Shown here in pieces: positions 36,227 to 46,269 of a stretch of DNA of 64,000 bases (position 1 is its first letter; each line of letters begins with the position of its first letter). The stretch is taken from NCBI RefSeq assembly GCF_023638055.1, contig NZ_JAKRVY010000011.1, forward strand, positions 1 through 64,000. The letters are read 5' to 3'. The DNA is from Natranaeroarchaeum aerophilus. GTDB taxonomy: Archaea; Halobacteriota; Halobacteria; Halobacteriales; Natronoarchaeaceae. The translations under genes were made by a program, and so were the position numbers. The notes beneath the pieces were generated by a model. It did no database searches. It had not been told where the DNA came from and saw nothing but the letters and a program-made list of their open reading frames with translations.

Positions 36227-39000
36227 TGCGCGTGACAGAAGTTAGTTTAGAGAACGTCAAAAGCTACGAGGAAAAGACGACGATCTCCCTCGGAGAAGGA
36301 GTGACAGCAATCCTCGGTGAAAACGGTTCTGGGAAGTCAACAATCGCCGAAGCGATCGGATTTGCGCTGTTCAACACTCTACCGTACAATAACCAGGATG
36401 AATTCGTCCGGGAAGGGGAATCCTCAGGAACAGTTTGGGTGAGCTTCGAGATCGGCGGAGAGGAATTCACCGTTGAACGCAGTACCAACGGCACCTACAA
36501 CGTTAATCACGAGACCGAAGATGCTGAATTGGAGTTCGATACCCACGACGAGGTGAAAGATTGGATCCGTCGCAAGTTCAGTCTCGACAAGGAGAGCGAC
36601 GTCGACTTGTCCACCCTATGGGAGAAATGTCTCGGTGTAGAGCAGACGAAATTCCTCTCCGACTTCCGTGGCTCGCAACGGACTCGAGAGGAACAGTTCG
36701 ATCCGTTGCTGGGACTTGATATCTACGAACAGGCGTGGAGTTCACAGAGCACCCACAACCTGAAACAACCAGTCGACGAACTGAAAAAACGCAGGCAGAC
36801 TGCCAGCGAGCGGATCAACAAACTCCAGGGGATGGTCGAGGGCCTCCCCGAGCAGCAGAAAACCCTTGAGGGACAACAAAGTGAGGTCGAAAGGCTGTCA
36901 AAAAGACTTAACGAGATACAATCGGACCTCGCCAATGCGAGAGAAGAGTTCGGCGACCTAGACGAACTAAAGGAACGGCAAGATGAACTGAAACGAGTAG
37001 TCGACAACGTCAAGAGTCAGATCGAAGGCAAGGTCGAACAGCTCGAGACAGCACGGTCTGATCTTGAGGAGGCCCGGAGCGCTGCAAAGGCTGTCGACGA
37101 GACGGCAGAAGAGCATAACCAGTATTGTAAAGCAGACGAGCTTCTCGATGACTTGCGCGAGCAGAAGCGCGAACGAGACAAGCTTGAGAGCAGGGTGAAC
37201 GAAGCTACCACGGCGTACCGGGATGCAAAACGCGATTTCGAGACTGTACAGGACCGAGCCAAAGAGGCCCGAGCCGCCGAAGAGCGGATGGCCAGACTCG
37301 AGGACGCCTACGAGCGTTACAAGCAGTTGAACCAGAAAATAGAGGAGGCGCAAGAAGCCACCCAGCAAATCGATGAGAATGAATCACTGGTTCAGGAAGT
37401 TGACGAGATCGAACTTCCAGCAGCAGAAGAAAGGGTTACAAACCAGAAAGAGAAAATCGCGAAACTAGAGTCTAAGAAGCCGCTCGCTGAGGCAGCTGAC
37501 GAACTCGACGAAATGCGCGCCGATCTCAAAGCGGAGATTGAGCGGCAATCAGAGAAACTTCAAGATCTCGATGAACAGCGTGAGAGGTTGCTTGCCGTCG
37601 ACATCGATAGCCGTGACCACGAGCACTCGGAGGAAGCAACCTGTCCAACCTGTGATCGCTCTATGGACGCCGACCTCCGTGACAAAGTCGTCAACAACAT
37701 CGAGGACCAGATCGAGGCCTGCCAAGCTGCGATCGAGGATGCGGAAGCGCGCCTTCCCGCTGTCAATACCGGTCTGGCACTTGCAAGGAATGCGCAAGAG
37801 GCAGTCGCCAGTCTCGACGCCGAGCGAGATCGGCTAAATGAGTTCGAAGAGGAAGTCAAAGAGATAGAAAATCGGCGCGAGCGCCTCGTAAATGAGTGTG
37901 AAGAGCTCAAGCCAGTTGCCGAACAACTGGCTGATCTCAAGCAGGAGCAATCAGATCTGGAAGATGACCATAGAGCCTACGAAGAGGCGGAGTTCGAATA
38001 CCAGCAGAAGTGCGATGCGATCGAGAAAGTCGACAAGGCTCGCGAGGAGATGTTTGAAGCCGCCCACGTGGTCGCCCATTTGGAACGTCGGCTGGAGACA
38101 GAATTTGATGATCTGGACGAGCAAATTGCTGACCAGGAGAAAATCAAGGAGGCGGCCGAAGATGCCCACAACCGGTATGTTCGGAACGAAGCCGATGCTG
38201 AACGGCTTGACGAACGTCGCGACCGAGTATATAGTCTGTACGAGGAGATTGAAAATCTCGAGCGCGACCGCCGAGAAGCGAAGCAAGAACTAAATCAGGT
38301 GGAAGCAGACTTCGATGCCGACCGCCATGCCGAACTCAACGAGCAGATTGATGACCTGGATAGTCAGGAGACAAGACTCGATACGGAACTTAGCAAAGCA
38401 CAGGACAAGTTAGAAGAGATTCAGTCCGAGGTAGAACGACTCGAGACCATTGACTCACAGCTCGAACGGTGGAAGGAGACCCACGTACAACTCGAGCGGG
38501 ACATCAAATTCGCTGACACTGTTCGAGATGGTGTCCGAGACGCCGGTCCGAAGATGCGGGAACTAATCGCTAATCGAATCGGCGAGCGTGCAAACCAGAT
38601 CTACCAAGCGCTCCGAGGAACCGGTCGAGAGAGTCTGACGTGGGACGAAACATACCAAATCACCGTTCAAGACGGCAGCCAACACAAATCCTTTAGCAAT
38701 CTCTCGGGCGGGGAAAAGATGGCAGCCGCGCTGGCGGTTCGTCTGGCAATCATGGAACAAATCAGCCCGCTCGACATTGCGGTACTTGACGAACCCACGT
38801 CGAACCTCGACGATGAAAAGAAGAACAATCTGGTCCGGCAACTCGAGAACCTCGATGCGTTCGAGCAGCTCTGTGTGATCTCTCACGACGACACGTTCGA
38901 GTCGATGACCGAGTACACGATATCTCTCGAGAAACCGGATCGCGAGACGCACGTGGTCTCGGACGCAGAGTCTGAGGCACGACCGACGGGGGCCGATTGA
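36226..39000 (+). CDS. rad50: Rad50 ATPase
   Basis: A 924-residue SMC-like ATPase. Walker A is GENGSGKST at 31-39. A long coiled coil spans about 170-740, interrupted by the zinc hook CPTC at 473-476. The ABC signature LSGGEKMAAA is at 826, and Walker B with D-loop is IAVLDEPTSNLDDEKK, followed by the switch His (VISHDDTFE). Rad50 tethers DNA ends and controls the Mre11 nuclease. It lies directly between mre11 (1-nt overlap) and nurA (1-nt gap), so one transcript is expected. Confidence 0.95.
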   Translation: MRVTEVSLENVKSYEEKTTISLGEGVTAILGENGSGKSTIAEAIGFALFNTLPYNNQDEFVREGESSGTVWVSFEIGGEEFTVERSTNGTYNVNHETEDAELEFDTHDEVKDWIRRKFSLDKESDVDLSTLWEKCLGVEQTKFLSDFRGSQRTREEQFDPLLGLDIYEQAWSSQSTHNLKQPVDELKKRRQTASERINKLQGMVEGLPEQQKTLEGQQSEVERLSKRLNEIQSDLANAREEFGDLDELKERQDELKRVVDNVKSQIEGKVEQLETARSDLEEARSAAKAVDETAEEHNQYCKADELLDDLREQKRERDKLESRVNEATTAYRDAKRDFETVQDRAKEARAAEERMARLEDAYERYKQLNQKIEEAQEATQQIDENESLVQEVDEIELPAAEERVTNQKEKIAKLESKKPLAEAADELDEMRADLKAEIERQSEKLQDLDEQRERLLAVDIDSRDHEHSEEATCPTCDRSMDADLRDKVVNNIEDQIEACQAAIEDAEARLPAVNTGLALARNAQEAVASLDAERDRLNEFEEEVKEIENRRERLVNECEELKPVAEQLADLKQEQSDLEDDHRAYEEAEFEYQQKCDAIEKVDKAREEMFEAAHVVAHLERRLETEFDDLDEQIADQEKIKEAAEDAHNRYVRNEADAERLDERRDRVYSLYEEIENLERDRREAKQELNQVEADFDADRHAELNEQIDDLDSQETRLDTELSKAQDKLEEIQSEVERLETIDSQLERWKETHVQLERDIKFADTVRDGVRDAGPKMRELIANRIGERANQIYQALRGTGRESLTWDETYQITVQDGSQHKSFSNLSGGEKMAAALAVRLAIMEQISPLDIAVLDEPTSNLDDEKKNNLVRQLENLDAFEQLCVISHDDTFESMTEYTISLEKPDRETHVVSDAESEARPTGAD

Positions 39001-39001
39001 T

Positions 39002-40249
39002 ATGCTGCAAGATCCGGGCGCAGTGAGTAATCAACTTGAGGGGCTCCACGACGACCTCGCGGAGTTCGCTACTGGCGATCGGTCCCTGGCCGACATCTAC
39101 CGTGACACACTACTGGAGGAACAAGAAACGTCGAGTGCCAAGGAAGTACGTGAAGTCGTTTCGGGGACGTACGCTGATGCTCTACCAACGACCGAATTCG
39201 ACAGCATGGACGGTCTGACCATTCCATTTGAGACCGCAACAGAGTGGACCTCTCATGAAAGTGCTGGGCGATGGGCCAGTGATGTACTCGATGGGCTTCC
39301 AACAGTCGCAGTCGATGGCTCAGAACTTGACCCTACTACTGAGCTGAATGTCCCCGTAGCACTGGTGCAGGTGGTCTCATACGTCAACCATCACACGGCA
39401 GACGGGGAGTATAGCCTCGAATCTGAGACGACTGTCGTTCCGCCTGACGAGATCGTCGTCGGGTCAGACGATAACTCATACTCGTACGTCGATGAGACTC
39501 AGGCGCAACACGCTCGGTTTGAGCGGGAAACAGAGACGGTGAAAAACCTGATCAAGGAGTATGGGAGCCACCAACCCCCGCCTGTGATTCTCTTTGATGG
39601 GTCTCTCTCCGTCTCGTATGCTAACCTGTTCGACGACAATACTACCCAACGCTACGTTGAGGCGATGGCGGACTTACTTGCTGCAAGTCGAGCACACGGT
39701 GTCCCAGTCGTGGGATATATTGCTGGCTCGCAATCGTCAGACGTGGCGGACCTAATCCGGAAACTCCAGCCAGGGGCTCTGGGTAAGACGGGGCTTGCAC
39801 GTGACGCCGCCATCTTCTCCCCCCTCCTCGAAACGTGGGGTAGTCGGACCGCACTCTTCCAGAGTCAGCGCGACCGCTCCCTGGAGCAGCTACGGACGAC
39901 CTACCAGGGTGAAGAATACAAATTTGGAGACAGGCTCCGGTTCACGTACGCCGATTTCGGTGAAGGCTCCAGTCTAGATCGGCTCGAAGTGCCCCAGTGG
40001 ATGATCGAAGAGGATGCACCAGCTGATTGGCCTGGTGAAACGATGTTCGAGTATGCCTTCCGCGCAACCCAGGCTGAAGCCGCTGTCGGGCAGGGCTATC
40101 CCGAAGCCATCCAAGTCGCCGATCGAGAAGCGGTTCTCACAGGGAGTGACCGGGATAGGCTCCTCCGGATGTTGCTTCGATTAGGAGAAGAGGCTGAATT
40201 CCCAGTCGAATGGAACCCAAAAGATCGTAGCAAGCGCCGCCGCCGATGA
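39002..40249 (+). CDS. nurA: NurA-type nuclease
   Basis: A 415-residue NurA-domain protein. The first metal-binding motif is LPTVAVDGSELDPT near residues 98-111 and the second strand pair PPVILFDGSLSV near 195. A later conserved block (VVGYIAGSQSSDVADLIRKL) and the C-terminal FEYAFRATQAEA also fit. NurA is the single-strand endonuclease and 5'-3' exonuclease that works inside the HerA hexamer in archaeal end resection. It is 1 nt from rad50; a 58-nt gap separates it from the next gene. Confidence 0.9.
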   Translation: MLQDPGAVSNQLEGLHDDLAEFATGDRSLADIYRDTLLEEQETSSAKEVREVVSGTYADALPTTEFDSMDGLTIPFETATEWTSHESAGRWASDVLDGLPTVAVDGSELDPTTELNVPVALVQVVSYVNHHTADGEYSLESETTVVPPDEIVVGSDDNSYSYVDETQAQHARFERETETVKNLIKEYGSHQPPPVILFDGSLSVSYANLFDDNTTQRYVEAMADLLAASRAHGVPVVGYIAGSQSSDVADLIRKLQPGALGKTGLARDAAIFSPLLETWGSRTALFQSQRDRSLEQLRTTYQGEEYKFGDRLRFTYADFGEGSSLDRLEVPQWMIEEDAPADWPGETMFEYAFRATQAEAAVGQGYPEAIQVADREAVLTGSDRDRLLRMLLRLGEEAEFPVEWNPKDRSKRRRR

Positions 40250-40307
40250 TCAGCACAACACAACTGAAACTCACCAATATCGTAAACACTGACATCCAAA
40301 GAAAGCC

Positions 40308-40967
40308 ATGATGAACGCTCGAGACACCTTCGCCGACGCCAAGCCGCTCGGAAGCATCGCGCAATCGAAATCAACTATCGACTATACTGCCACAATCCTC
40401 ACGGAACGCGACGCAGACAACCCGCCCGATGTCACCGACTATGGATTCGGTCAGCCGGTGGTGCTCCCGATGAGTCGGAACGAGACCGAAGAGGTAGCGG
40501 TCGGGGTAATTCATGGAACCCAAGTAATCGATCCTGGGATGGGTGGTGTCGGACCGACACTTGGGACAGACGAAGCGACTAACCAGTTTCGACCGAGCCT
40601 GGTTGACGAGCCAACAACGCTCGTTGGTATCGCGCTGCTCGGCAGTGCAAGTTGTACTGGCGACTCGAAGACGGACAAACGAATCGAAAATCCGGATCAT
40701 TCGATCCCAGCATACGCTATCAGCCACGGGACGACCGTCTACAAGTGTCCAAACCAGACATTCCGAAGATTCCATCTAGTCGATGATAATCTTTCGCTGG
40801 CGTACTATCCGCGCTTGACGGAAGTGGCCGGGGCATTCGGAGCAGAGCTGGTCGGTGAGATCACGAGTCAACTACGCGAGTCCACCGACGAGTATAGCGA
40901 CCTTTTGGACGTGATCGAGCGGAAAGTAGCTCATGAGGCTAACGTTGAACGGGGTGTTCTGCAGTGA
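40308..40967 (+). CDS. Unknown protein between NurA and HerA
   Basis: A 219-residue protein (MMNARDTFADAKPLGSIAQS) with no recognised domain. It has a beta-rich first half (GQPVVLPMSRNETEEVAVGV) and a helical C-terminus (GAELVGEITSQLRESTDEYS). ATGs at 40308 and 40311 are equally possible starts. Its stop overlaps the GTG start of herA (GTGA), so it is coupled to HerA and may be a specificity or regulatory subunit of the NurA-HerA machine. Confidence 0.65.
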   Translation: MMNARDTFADAKPLGSIAQSKSTIDYTATILTERDADNPPDVTDYGFGQPVVLPMSRNETEEVAVGVIHGTQVIDPGMGGVGPTLGTDEATNQFRPSLVDEPTTLVGIALLGSASCTGDSKTDKRIENPDHSIPAYAISHGTTVYKCPNQTFRRFHLVDDNLSLAYYPRLTEVAGAFGAELVGEITSQLRESTDEYSDLLDVIERKVAHEANVERGVLQ

Positions 40968-42643
40968 GAAGCGATGATGCGGCTATCCTCGCTGCGGATC
41001 GCCTGTCCGACGAACCAGTCGTGGGTACAGTCGTCGAACCAGATGATGATGTAGGCGGATTTGTGTTCGCAACTCGTGACGAACAAGCAGTCTCGACCGG
41101 AGAGTTTGTTGCCTACAGCCAGTGCGTAGTTGGTAGTGAAGACGACGAGATCATCCTTGCTCGAGTGAATAACCGGGAACGGGAATCGGGACTCCCTACA
41201 TCCTTCATGGCTGATCCGACCGTCGATGCAGATCAAATCGCAACGACCCTCGGCGCAGAAGCAGACGGATGTGAGCTGTATCGGATCACGGCTAGCGTAA
41301 TCGGATACTACGATCCAGAATTCGAGTCGTTTAGAAATCCACGACAACTCCCGAGTTCGGGAACCCGTCTCTATCGTGCCCCGGGCGAGATGCTCGAAGT
41401 AGTTATTCCGAAGATTAAGCCGCCCTCACATCGGGACAACGACGAACCCGATCCTGGGATGGCCCAAATGGGCCGATTGCTGAATCGGACTGATGAAAGA
41501 GTATCTGTCGAGTTACCAGTCAACGAAATAGCAGCGACTCACCTCGCTATCCTAGCCTCCACAGGAAGCGGGAAGTCCTACACTGCTAGCGTTTTGCTTG
41601 AGGAGATGCTCAAGCCCGACACACGAGCTTCGGTGCTGGTATTCGATCCACACGGCGAGTATGAAAGCCTCGATCAGATGTGCGATCACGAAGCCTTCCA
41701 AGGGGCGGATGGCTACAGCCCCGCCGTCGAACTCCGCCGTTCTGACCAGTTATCGGTGAAGCTGGCCGATCTGACGTTCGATGATTTCTACTCAATTCTC
41801 GAACCGACCCAACGAATGTCGTCAGTGCTGAATGATGCCCTCGACGACCTCCAGGACGAAGAGTCGTTTACCGCATCTCAACTCCTGAAAGCGTGCCACT
41901 CGAACCATCCAGACGGTCAGGCGAACGGTCTGAAATGGCGAATTAATCGCCACATTGTACAATCAGACTTTTTCGATGGGTACGATCGGCTCGATCTTGA
42001 CGACCTCGTGAATCCGGGCCAGGTGACAGTCTTCCAGATGGGAGGTCTCACCCGTCGTGACCAGCAAGTGATGGCCGCTGTCTTGCTCCGCAAACTGTAC
42101 GCGTCAAGGGAAGCAGCGGTTGTGGGGAACCCGGAAGACGTCCGATCAGAGATTAAACATCCCGTTTTTACGCTCTTTGAGGAGGCTCACCGGTTCGCAC
42201 CCGATGGAGACTCACAGGCGTTACCGATCATCCGGCAAGTGAATAGCGAAGGCCGGAAGTTTGGCCTCGGCACTGGCCTAATCAGCCAACGACCATCGAA
42301 AATCGATGAAACAGTCCTCTCACAGTGTGGAACGCAGATTACGATGAACATCACCAACCCGAACGACCAGCAAGCGATACGCGACTCTATCGAAAACGCC
42401 GGAGAGGCGGTTTTAGAGGAATTACCTGGATTGACAAAAGGTCAAGCCATCATCTCAGGCGACGCAGTGAATACTCCGGTACTTTCGAAAATCCGAAACC
42501 GGCACACAGACCACAAGGCCGACAGTTTGAGTGCGGACCAGCTGTGGCGCGAGGCATACGATGACGCGAAGGGAGCACCGTCGACTAGTAAACCGGCACG
42601 CTCTGACGAAAGTGGCGTGTTTGACGGAGAGGAAGAAATATAG
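40964..42643 (+). CDS. herA: HerA hexameric DNA translocase
   Basis: A 559-residue HerA/FtsK-type ATPase. The N-terminal region (PVVGTVVEPDDDVGGFVFAT) is a HAS-barrel that docks NurA. The DUF87 core has Walker A LASTGSGKS (to 205), strand VLVFDPHGEYESL, Walker B HPVFTLFEEAHRFAP and the sensor segment GLGTGLISQRPSKID. HerA drives DNA through the NurA nuclease. The GTG start at 40964 lies in a GTGA overlap with the preceding stop. It ends the same-strand series that began with Argonaute. HerA also forms defence complexes with SIR2, DUF4297 and other nucleases. Confidence 0.93.
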   Translation: MRSDDAAILAADRLSDEPVVGTVVEPDDDVGGFVFATRDEQAVSTGEFVAYSQCVVGSEDDEIILARVNNRERESGLPTSFMADPTVDADQIATTLGAEADGCELYRITASVIGYYDPEFESFRNPRQLPSSGTRLYRAPGEMLEVVIPKIKPPSHRDNDEPDPGMAQMGRLLNRTDERVSVELPVNEIAATHLAILASTGSGKSYTASVLLEEMLKPDTRASVLVFDPHGEYESLDQMCDHEAFQGADGYSPAVELRRSDQLSVKLADLTFDDFYSILEPTQRMSSVLNDALDDLQDEESFTASQLLKACHSNHPDGQANGLKWRINRHIVQSDFFDGYDRLDLDDLVNPGQVTVFQMGGLTRRDQQVMAAVLLRKLYASREAAVVGNPEDVRSEIKHPVFTLFEEAHRFAPDGDSQALPIIRQVNSEGRKFGLGTGLISQRPSKIDETVLSQCGTQITMNITNPNDQQAIRDSIENAGEAVLEELPGLTKGQAIISGDAVNTPVLSKIRNRHTDHKADSLSADQLWREAYDDAKGAPSTSKPARSDESGVFDGEEEI

Positions 42644-42806
42644 ATTGCCTCTACGTTTTACAACAGCACTTGCCCGTGAAGAACATCAACGGAGTCAGGC
42701 GAACAAAGATTCAGAAACGTTCGCGAGTGCCTTTCGGCAGCTGAGGTTGATTTATTTCGGAGATACACAGATGTCTCGGCAGCGAAGGCTTCTATTATGC
42801 TGTTTC

Positions 42807-43079
42807 TCACAAGAATAGGAATTGCCCGAGAACTATGGCGGTGAGCGATACGGACAGTACTGCCATTCCATATGTTAAAAAGCCGTAATCTGCTGGATTT
42901 TTCGCTTCCTGCTCAGAGTTTTGCAGCCTGATCGCCCCTGCGGCTAATATTGATAATCCAACGCCGAGGTGACCGAGCCCTCGTATTTCAATCGTAAGAC
43001 CGAACCTTATGACGTAAGGTGCGAGAAGGAGCAGGCCACTGTAGATGAAACAAAACGTTACAAATCGAGCCGCTCGCAT
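42807..43079 (-). CDS. Small membrane protein with three hydrophobic helices
   Basis: A 90-residue protein starting MRAARFVTFCFIYSGLLLLA. Three hydrophobic stretches (about 5-25, 32-50 and 68-88) suggest three membrane passes with a short charged loop (NSEQEAKNPADYG). The upstream in-frame extension to 43217 is basic and unlikely. TTATTAG upstream could be the promoter. Family and role are unknown; it sits between HerA and a nuclease gene and may be a small effector. Confidence 0.5.
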   Translation of the reverse strand: MRAARFVTFCFIYSGLLLLAPYVIRFGLTIEIRGLGHLGVGLSILAAGAIRLQNSEQEAKNPADYGFLTYGMAVLSVSLTAIVLGQFLFL

Positions 43080-43189
43080 ACCTGAAAATCTGGTGTCAAG
43101 CTGATAAGGTTGTTTATTAGTCTCCACCTTTTGCCAACGAACTAGTGTCCAGCCAATAGTTATACGAGGTCGTTTTGTAAACAGACTAC

Positions 43190-45196
43190 ATGGTCTTATT
43201 CGTCGAAGAACTCTCAAAACAACATCTTTGGGAGTGGTTAGAAACTGAGGAAGGGTGGGAAGTGGACGGAGAAGTAAGAACAGCTAACGGACGAATTGAT
43301 CTCGCAGCACGTACACCCGACGGCGAATATATCGGAATCGAATTGAAAGCTGCCGCCAATCTATAGTTCGAGTCAACCCTCTCCGAGCAAATTCAACGCT
43401 ATATCGATAGCGGGCAGTTTGATGAGGTGTATTTTGCCGGGCCATCTGTAGAAGGGGTCGAAGAGGCACTTAGTGGAAAGGAGAATAACCCGTCAATCCC
43501 GGTTGTCCGTGAAGCATGCAAGTGCCTCAATGCGGGGGTTGCTGCTGGGAAGTATGAAAAACAGGAGGTCCTGAACCGGATTAGCGAGAATGTCTCAGAT
43601 GAAATCCTGACATATCAGTATGCACACGATGATCGGGATGTTTGGGACTATATTGAACGCCGAATGGACTACGATACAACGAAGGGAAGTTCGCCGATCA
43701 CCATCGAAGAAGGTGTAAGGCAAATCAATAACGCGGTTGTTCCTGAGGCGATTGGCGTCATTGAGGTCCCACTGCCGATTCAAGGCGGGTATTTGAGGAG
43801 TCCACGAATGGCGCTGACTCCAGGTGAGACGCATGATCCTGAGGTCATTGTTGAACCAGATACAGTAGAACGGTCAGGGACCCCTGAATTTGATAGGACT
43901 GGTGAGCCATGGATTCGCCATTGTGCATGGCGTGAGTTCGGCGGGATACCGGAAGGTCACATCCCTAACGTGATGGAATCGGAGACAACCGACCGGCCAA
44001 TTGATATCCTTGCGTATGATGGTGAATGGGACCCCTCAAAGATTGTTGCTGGTGACGAGAAAGGTGAGGTCATCGGAATCGAAGCGAAAGGTGTGAGCGG
44101 AGTTACATCAAACCGGACGCAAACACAACTTCGGGAGTTCTTGGAGACAGGCGTACTCTCACAGCTATATTTAGCTGTCCCACATTCGGAACGAGAACCT
44201 GCGATTGGTGTGCTTGAGAATGATTCCGTGCTGGACGCGTCAGTCGGATTACTCGCTGTTGATGAGGGTGGTATGGTGGAGATCATCCGTGAGGCTGCTG
44301 ACCTTGAGTTACAGTACGATGGGTACAAGCAGAAAGGAGATACGTATAAAACGGGGTATGGAGAACTGACGATTCCGAACGGAAAAGATGTCCAGTCTCC
44401 GTTTGATCTTTCAGAGTGGCGTGATCCGCTCTTTGATGACGAAGATCAACCAGTTGTCTGGGAAGATGATCCACGAGATTTCATTCGAACAGTCAATGGG
44501 AGAGATGAATTAGACTTATCCAATCCGAATGAGGTGCGTGAGGAATTGAAGCAATACTGCGACCAAAACCGTGTCCGGGCGTACCTGCTTCGTGGATTAT
44601 CCGCAGCGCCGTATGCGAAAGGGAAACCAGATGATCGCGCGCCAAAGAAAGGCTACACTCGACTGACATTGACTGAGTTTGAAACTGATGACGGCGAATA
44701 CGGTTTGGATTTGCACTTTGGGAGTGGCTCTTGGGAAGGCGGATATGTGTGTCTGGTAGGTGAGCAAGTTGATGATTTAGTGACAGTGTTGGCTTCTATT
44801 GACAATATCGAAGAGGCTACCGTCACTGGACAGGGCCGCGTGATTGATTTGGGCGAATTCCAGTTTGGGTATGGGCAGAACTACGAGTACAAGCTAAGTG
44901 GTGAGCAAGCCCGTCCAGAGCAACTGTTACCGCTTCAACTACGATCTGTGGAGACGGATGATGGAATTGGAGTCCGATTGCAGCTGTGCGAGGACTCGAA
45001 GTGCGGAGTTGATTTGGTAATGACTGAAGTTCAACGGTTAGATTTCCTCCGGACAATTCGGGTTGCCCGGTTTGGCCGTCCATCTGAAATACCAGGAGAC
45101 AATGGATATGAAAGAGTAGGGCCTGAAGGAGATGATACATGGGATAAGCGACGGTCGATTGAAGAACGTCATCAATCCGATCTCTCCGTATTCTAA
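43190..45196 (+). pseudogene. Double PD-(D/E)XK protein with an in-frame amber codon
   Basis: One frame runs from ATG 43190 to the stop at 45196, broken only by TAG at 43364-43366. Before it lies a nuclease core (MVLFVEELSKQHLWEWLETE, GRIDLAARTPDGEYIGIELK). After it the text continues without shift (FESTLSEQIQRYIDSGQFDE). A second core follows at about 43995 (PIDILAYDGEW, then GEVIGIEAKGVSG), and then a C-terminal domain of about 280 residues. If the stop is real, only a 589-residue product from GTG 43427 or a later start would be made, keeping the second core. The DNA is more AT-rich than its neighbours, suggesting separate origin. Likely a restriction-type defence nuclease, perhaps inactivated. 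Confidence 0.7.
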
Positions 45197-45204
45197 GTCT
45201 GATC

Positions 45205-46131
45205 TCATTGTGGAAATTGAATCTCGTAGTCAGCCGCCAGCTCCTGGAACTCGCCCCACTCCGGGAGCCAGTCGTTGTCGACCTCGCCGTGCGTCTCGAG
45301 GTAGCGGAGCAAGGCGTCGATTTCGTCTTCGAGGCCATACTTCGCCGACTGCTCTCGGAGGTCCGCCCCGTCGACGTCGACGTGGCTGAGTAGAAGGAGA
45401 CAGTACGAGCGGTGGCGGCTGCCGTCGTCGATTAACAGTGTGTGACAGCAGAGCTCCGCCGGCGAGACTGCGTCGAGGTTCTCGGAATAGACGTAGTAGC
45501 GATGGCCGGTGAGCAAGAACTGGAGGTCGAAGGTCGCGAACCGACCGAGGCCTGTTTCGTGGAACGCCTCCGCGTCGATCTCCGTCTCGGCCTGGGCGAG
45601 AAATTCGTCGTAGTCCTCCCAGAGAATCGTCCCCTTCGGGGCGACGGCTTCGAGGCGTTGACGATGCAGATGGTGTGCGAGTTCACGGGCGAACTCGTGG
45701 AGGCGGTCGAAGTCGGCGTTGAACTGGTAGTCGCCGTCGGTCGTCCCGACGAGACCCCGGTCGCGAAACTGCTTGAGGATACGGTTGACCGTGTTGCGGT
45801 AGTTGTCGCTCCGGTCGGCGATCTCGGAAACGGTTCGCGGCTGGTCGAGGTAGTACAGCACCTCGAGTGCCTTGCCGGTCAGTAGCTCGGGGAAGTCGAT
45901 GTGGGAGTGTTGGCGGACGAGGTCCCGATAGAGTTCGACGGCGCGAGCATCCGACGGGACGACTCGTTTTCGTCGGCCATCGCGTTCCGTGTAGACGAGC
46001 CCCTTCTCGACGAGGTCGCCGACGGCACGAGAGAGGTAACTCTCGCTGTGGTCGAGCTTCGTCGCGAGTTCGGAGATCGTGTCGCCGCGGTCGACCGTGG
46101 CGAGGACCTCGAGTTCGATGCGTCGGAGCAC
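45205..46131 (-). CDS. Orphan two-HTH antitoxin-like regulator
   Basis: A 308-residue protein with the same plan as the one at 15697: a first winged helix (TISELATKLDHSESYLSRAV), a second (TVSEIADRSDNYRNTVNRIL) and a shared effector domain (TGLGRFATFDLQFLLTGHRY, CCHTLLIDDGS). The start is GTG at 46129-46131: CTTATATATAAAG at 46151-46163 is correctly placed for a leaderless transcript and the N-terminus then aligns with the paralogue. No nucleotidyltransferase gene follows; 8 nt beyond its stop is the stop of the convergent nuclease gene. The partner has been lost, or the protein acts alone. Confidence 0.75.
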   Translation of the reverse strand: MLRRIELEVLATVDRGDTISELATKLDHSESYLSRAVGDLVEKGLVYTERDGRRKRVVPSDARAVELYRDLVRQHSHIDFPELLTGKALEVLYYLDQPRTVSEIADRSDNYRNTVNRILKQFRDRGLVGTTDGDYQFNADFDRLHEFARELAHHLHRQRLEAVAPKGTILWEDYDEFLAQAETEIDAEAFHETGLGRFATFDLQFLLTGHRYYVYSENLDAVSPAELCCHTLLIDDGSRHRSYCLLLLSHVDVDGADLREQSAKYGLEDEIDALLRYLETHGEVDNDWLPEWGEFQELAADYEIQFPQ

Positions 46132-46214
46132 GGTGTAACATAGTACGAAACTTATATATAAAGGAGTTTCGAGTAGTGTTACAGTCAACAGGCACGAGAG
46201 CCGTCTCCACCGTA

Positions 46215-46255
46215 TTAACCAACAAAACTATGGATTCGTGGGCCGTGTTGGTTAA
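46215..46255. repeat. TTAACCAAC/GTTGGTTAA inverted repeat, copy E
   Basis: Here the arms extend to a perfect 14 bp (CGTATTAACCAACA at 46211-46224, TGTTGGTTAATACG at 46246-46259). It lies 15 nt before the start at 46270 and 83 nt from the divergent GTG at 46131, so it could control either gene. Confidence 0.88.
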
Positions 46256-46269
46256 TACGAGAGTAGCCG

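Noticed and set aside
43364-43366. TAG in the nuclease gene as pyrrolysine
   Set aside because: Pyrrolysine use is confined mainly to methanogens and a few other lineages, and no pyl genes or insertion context are seen here.
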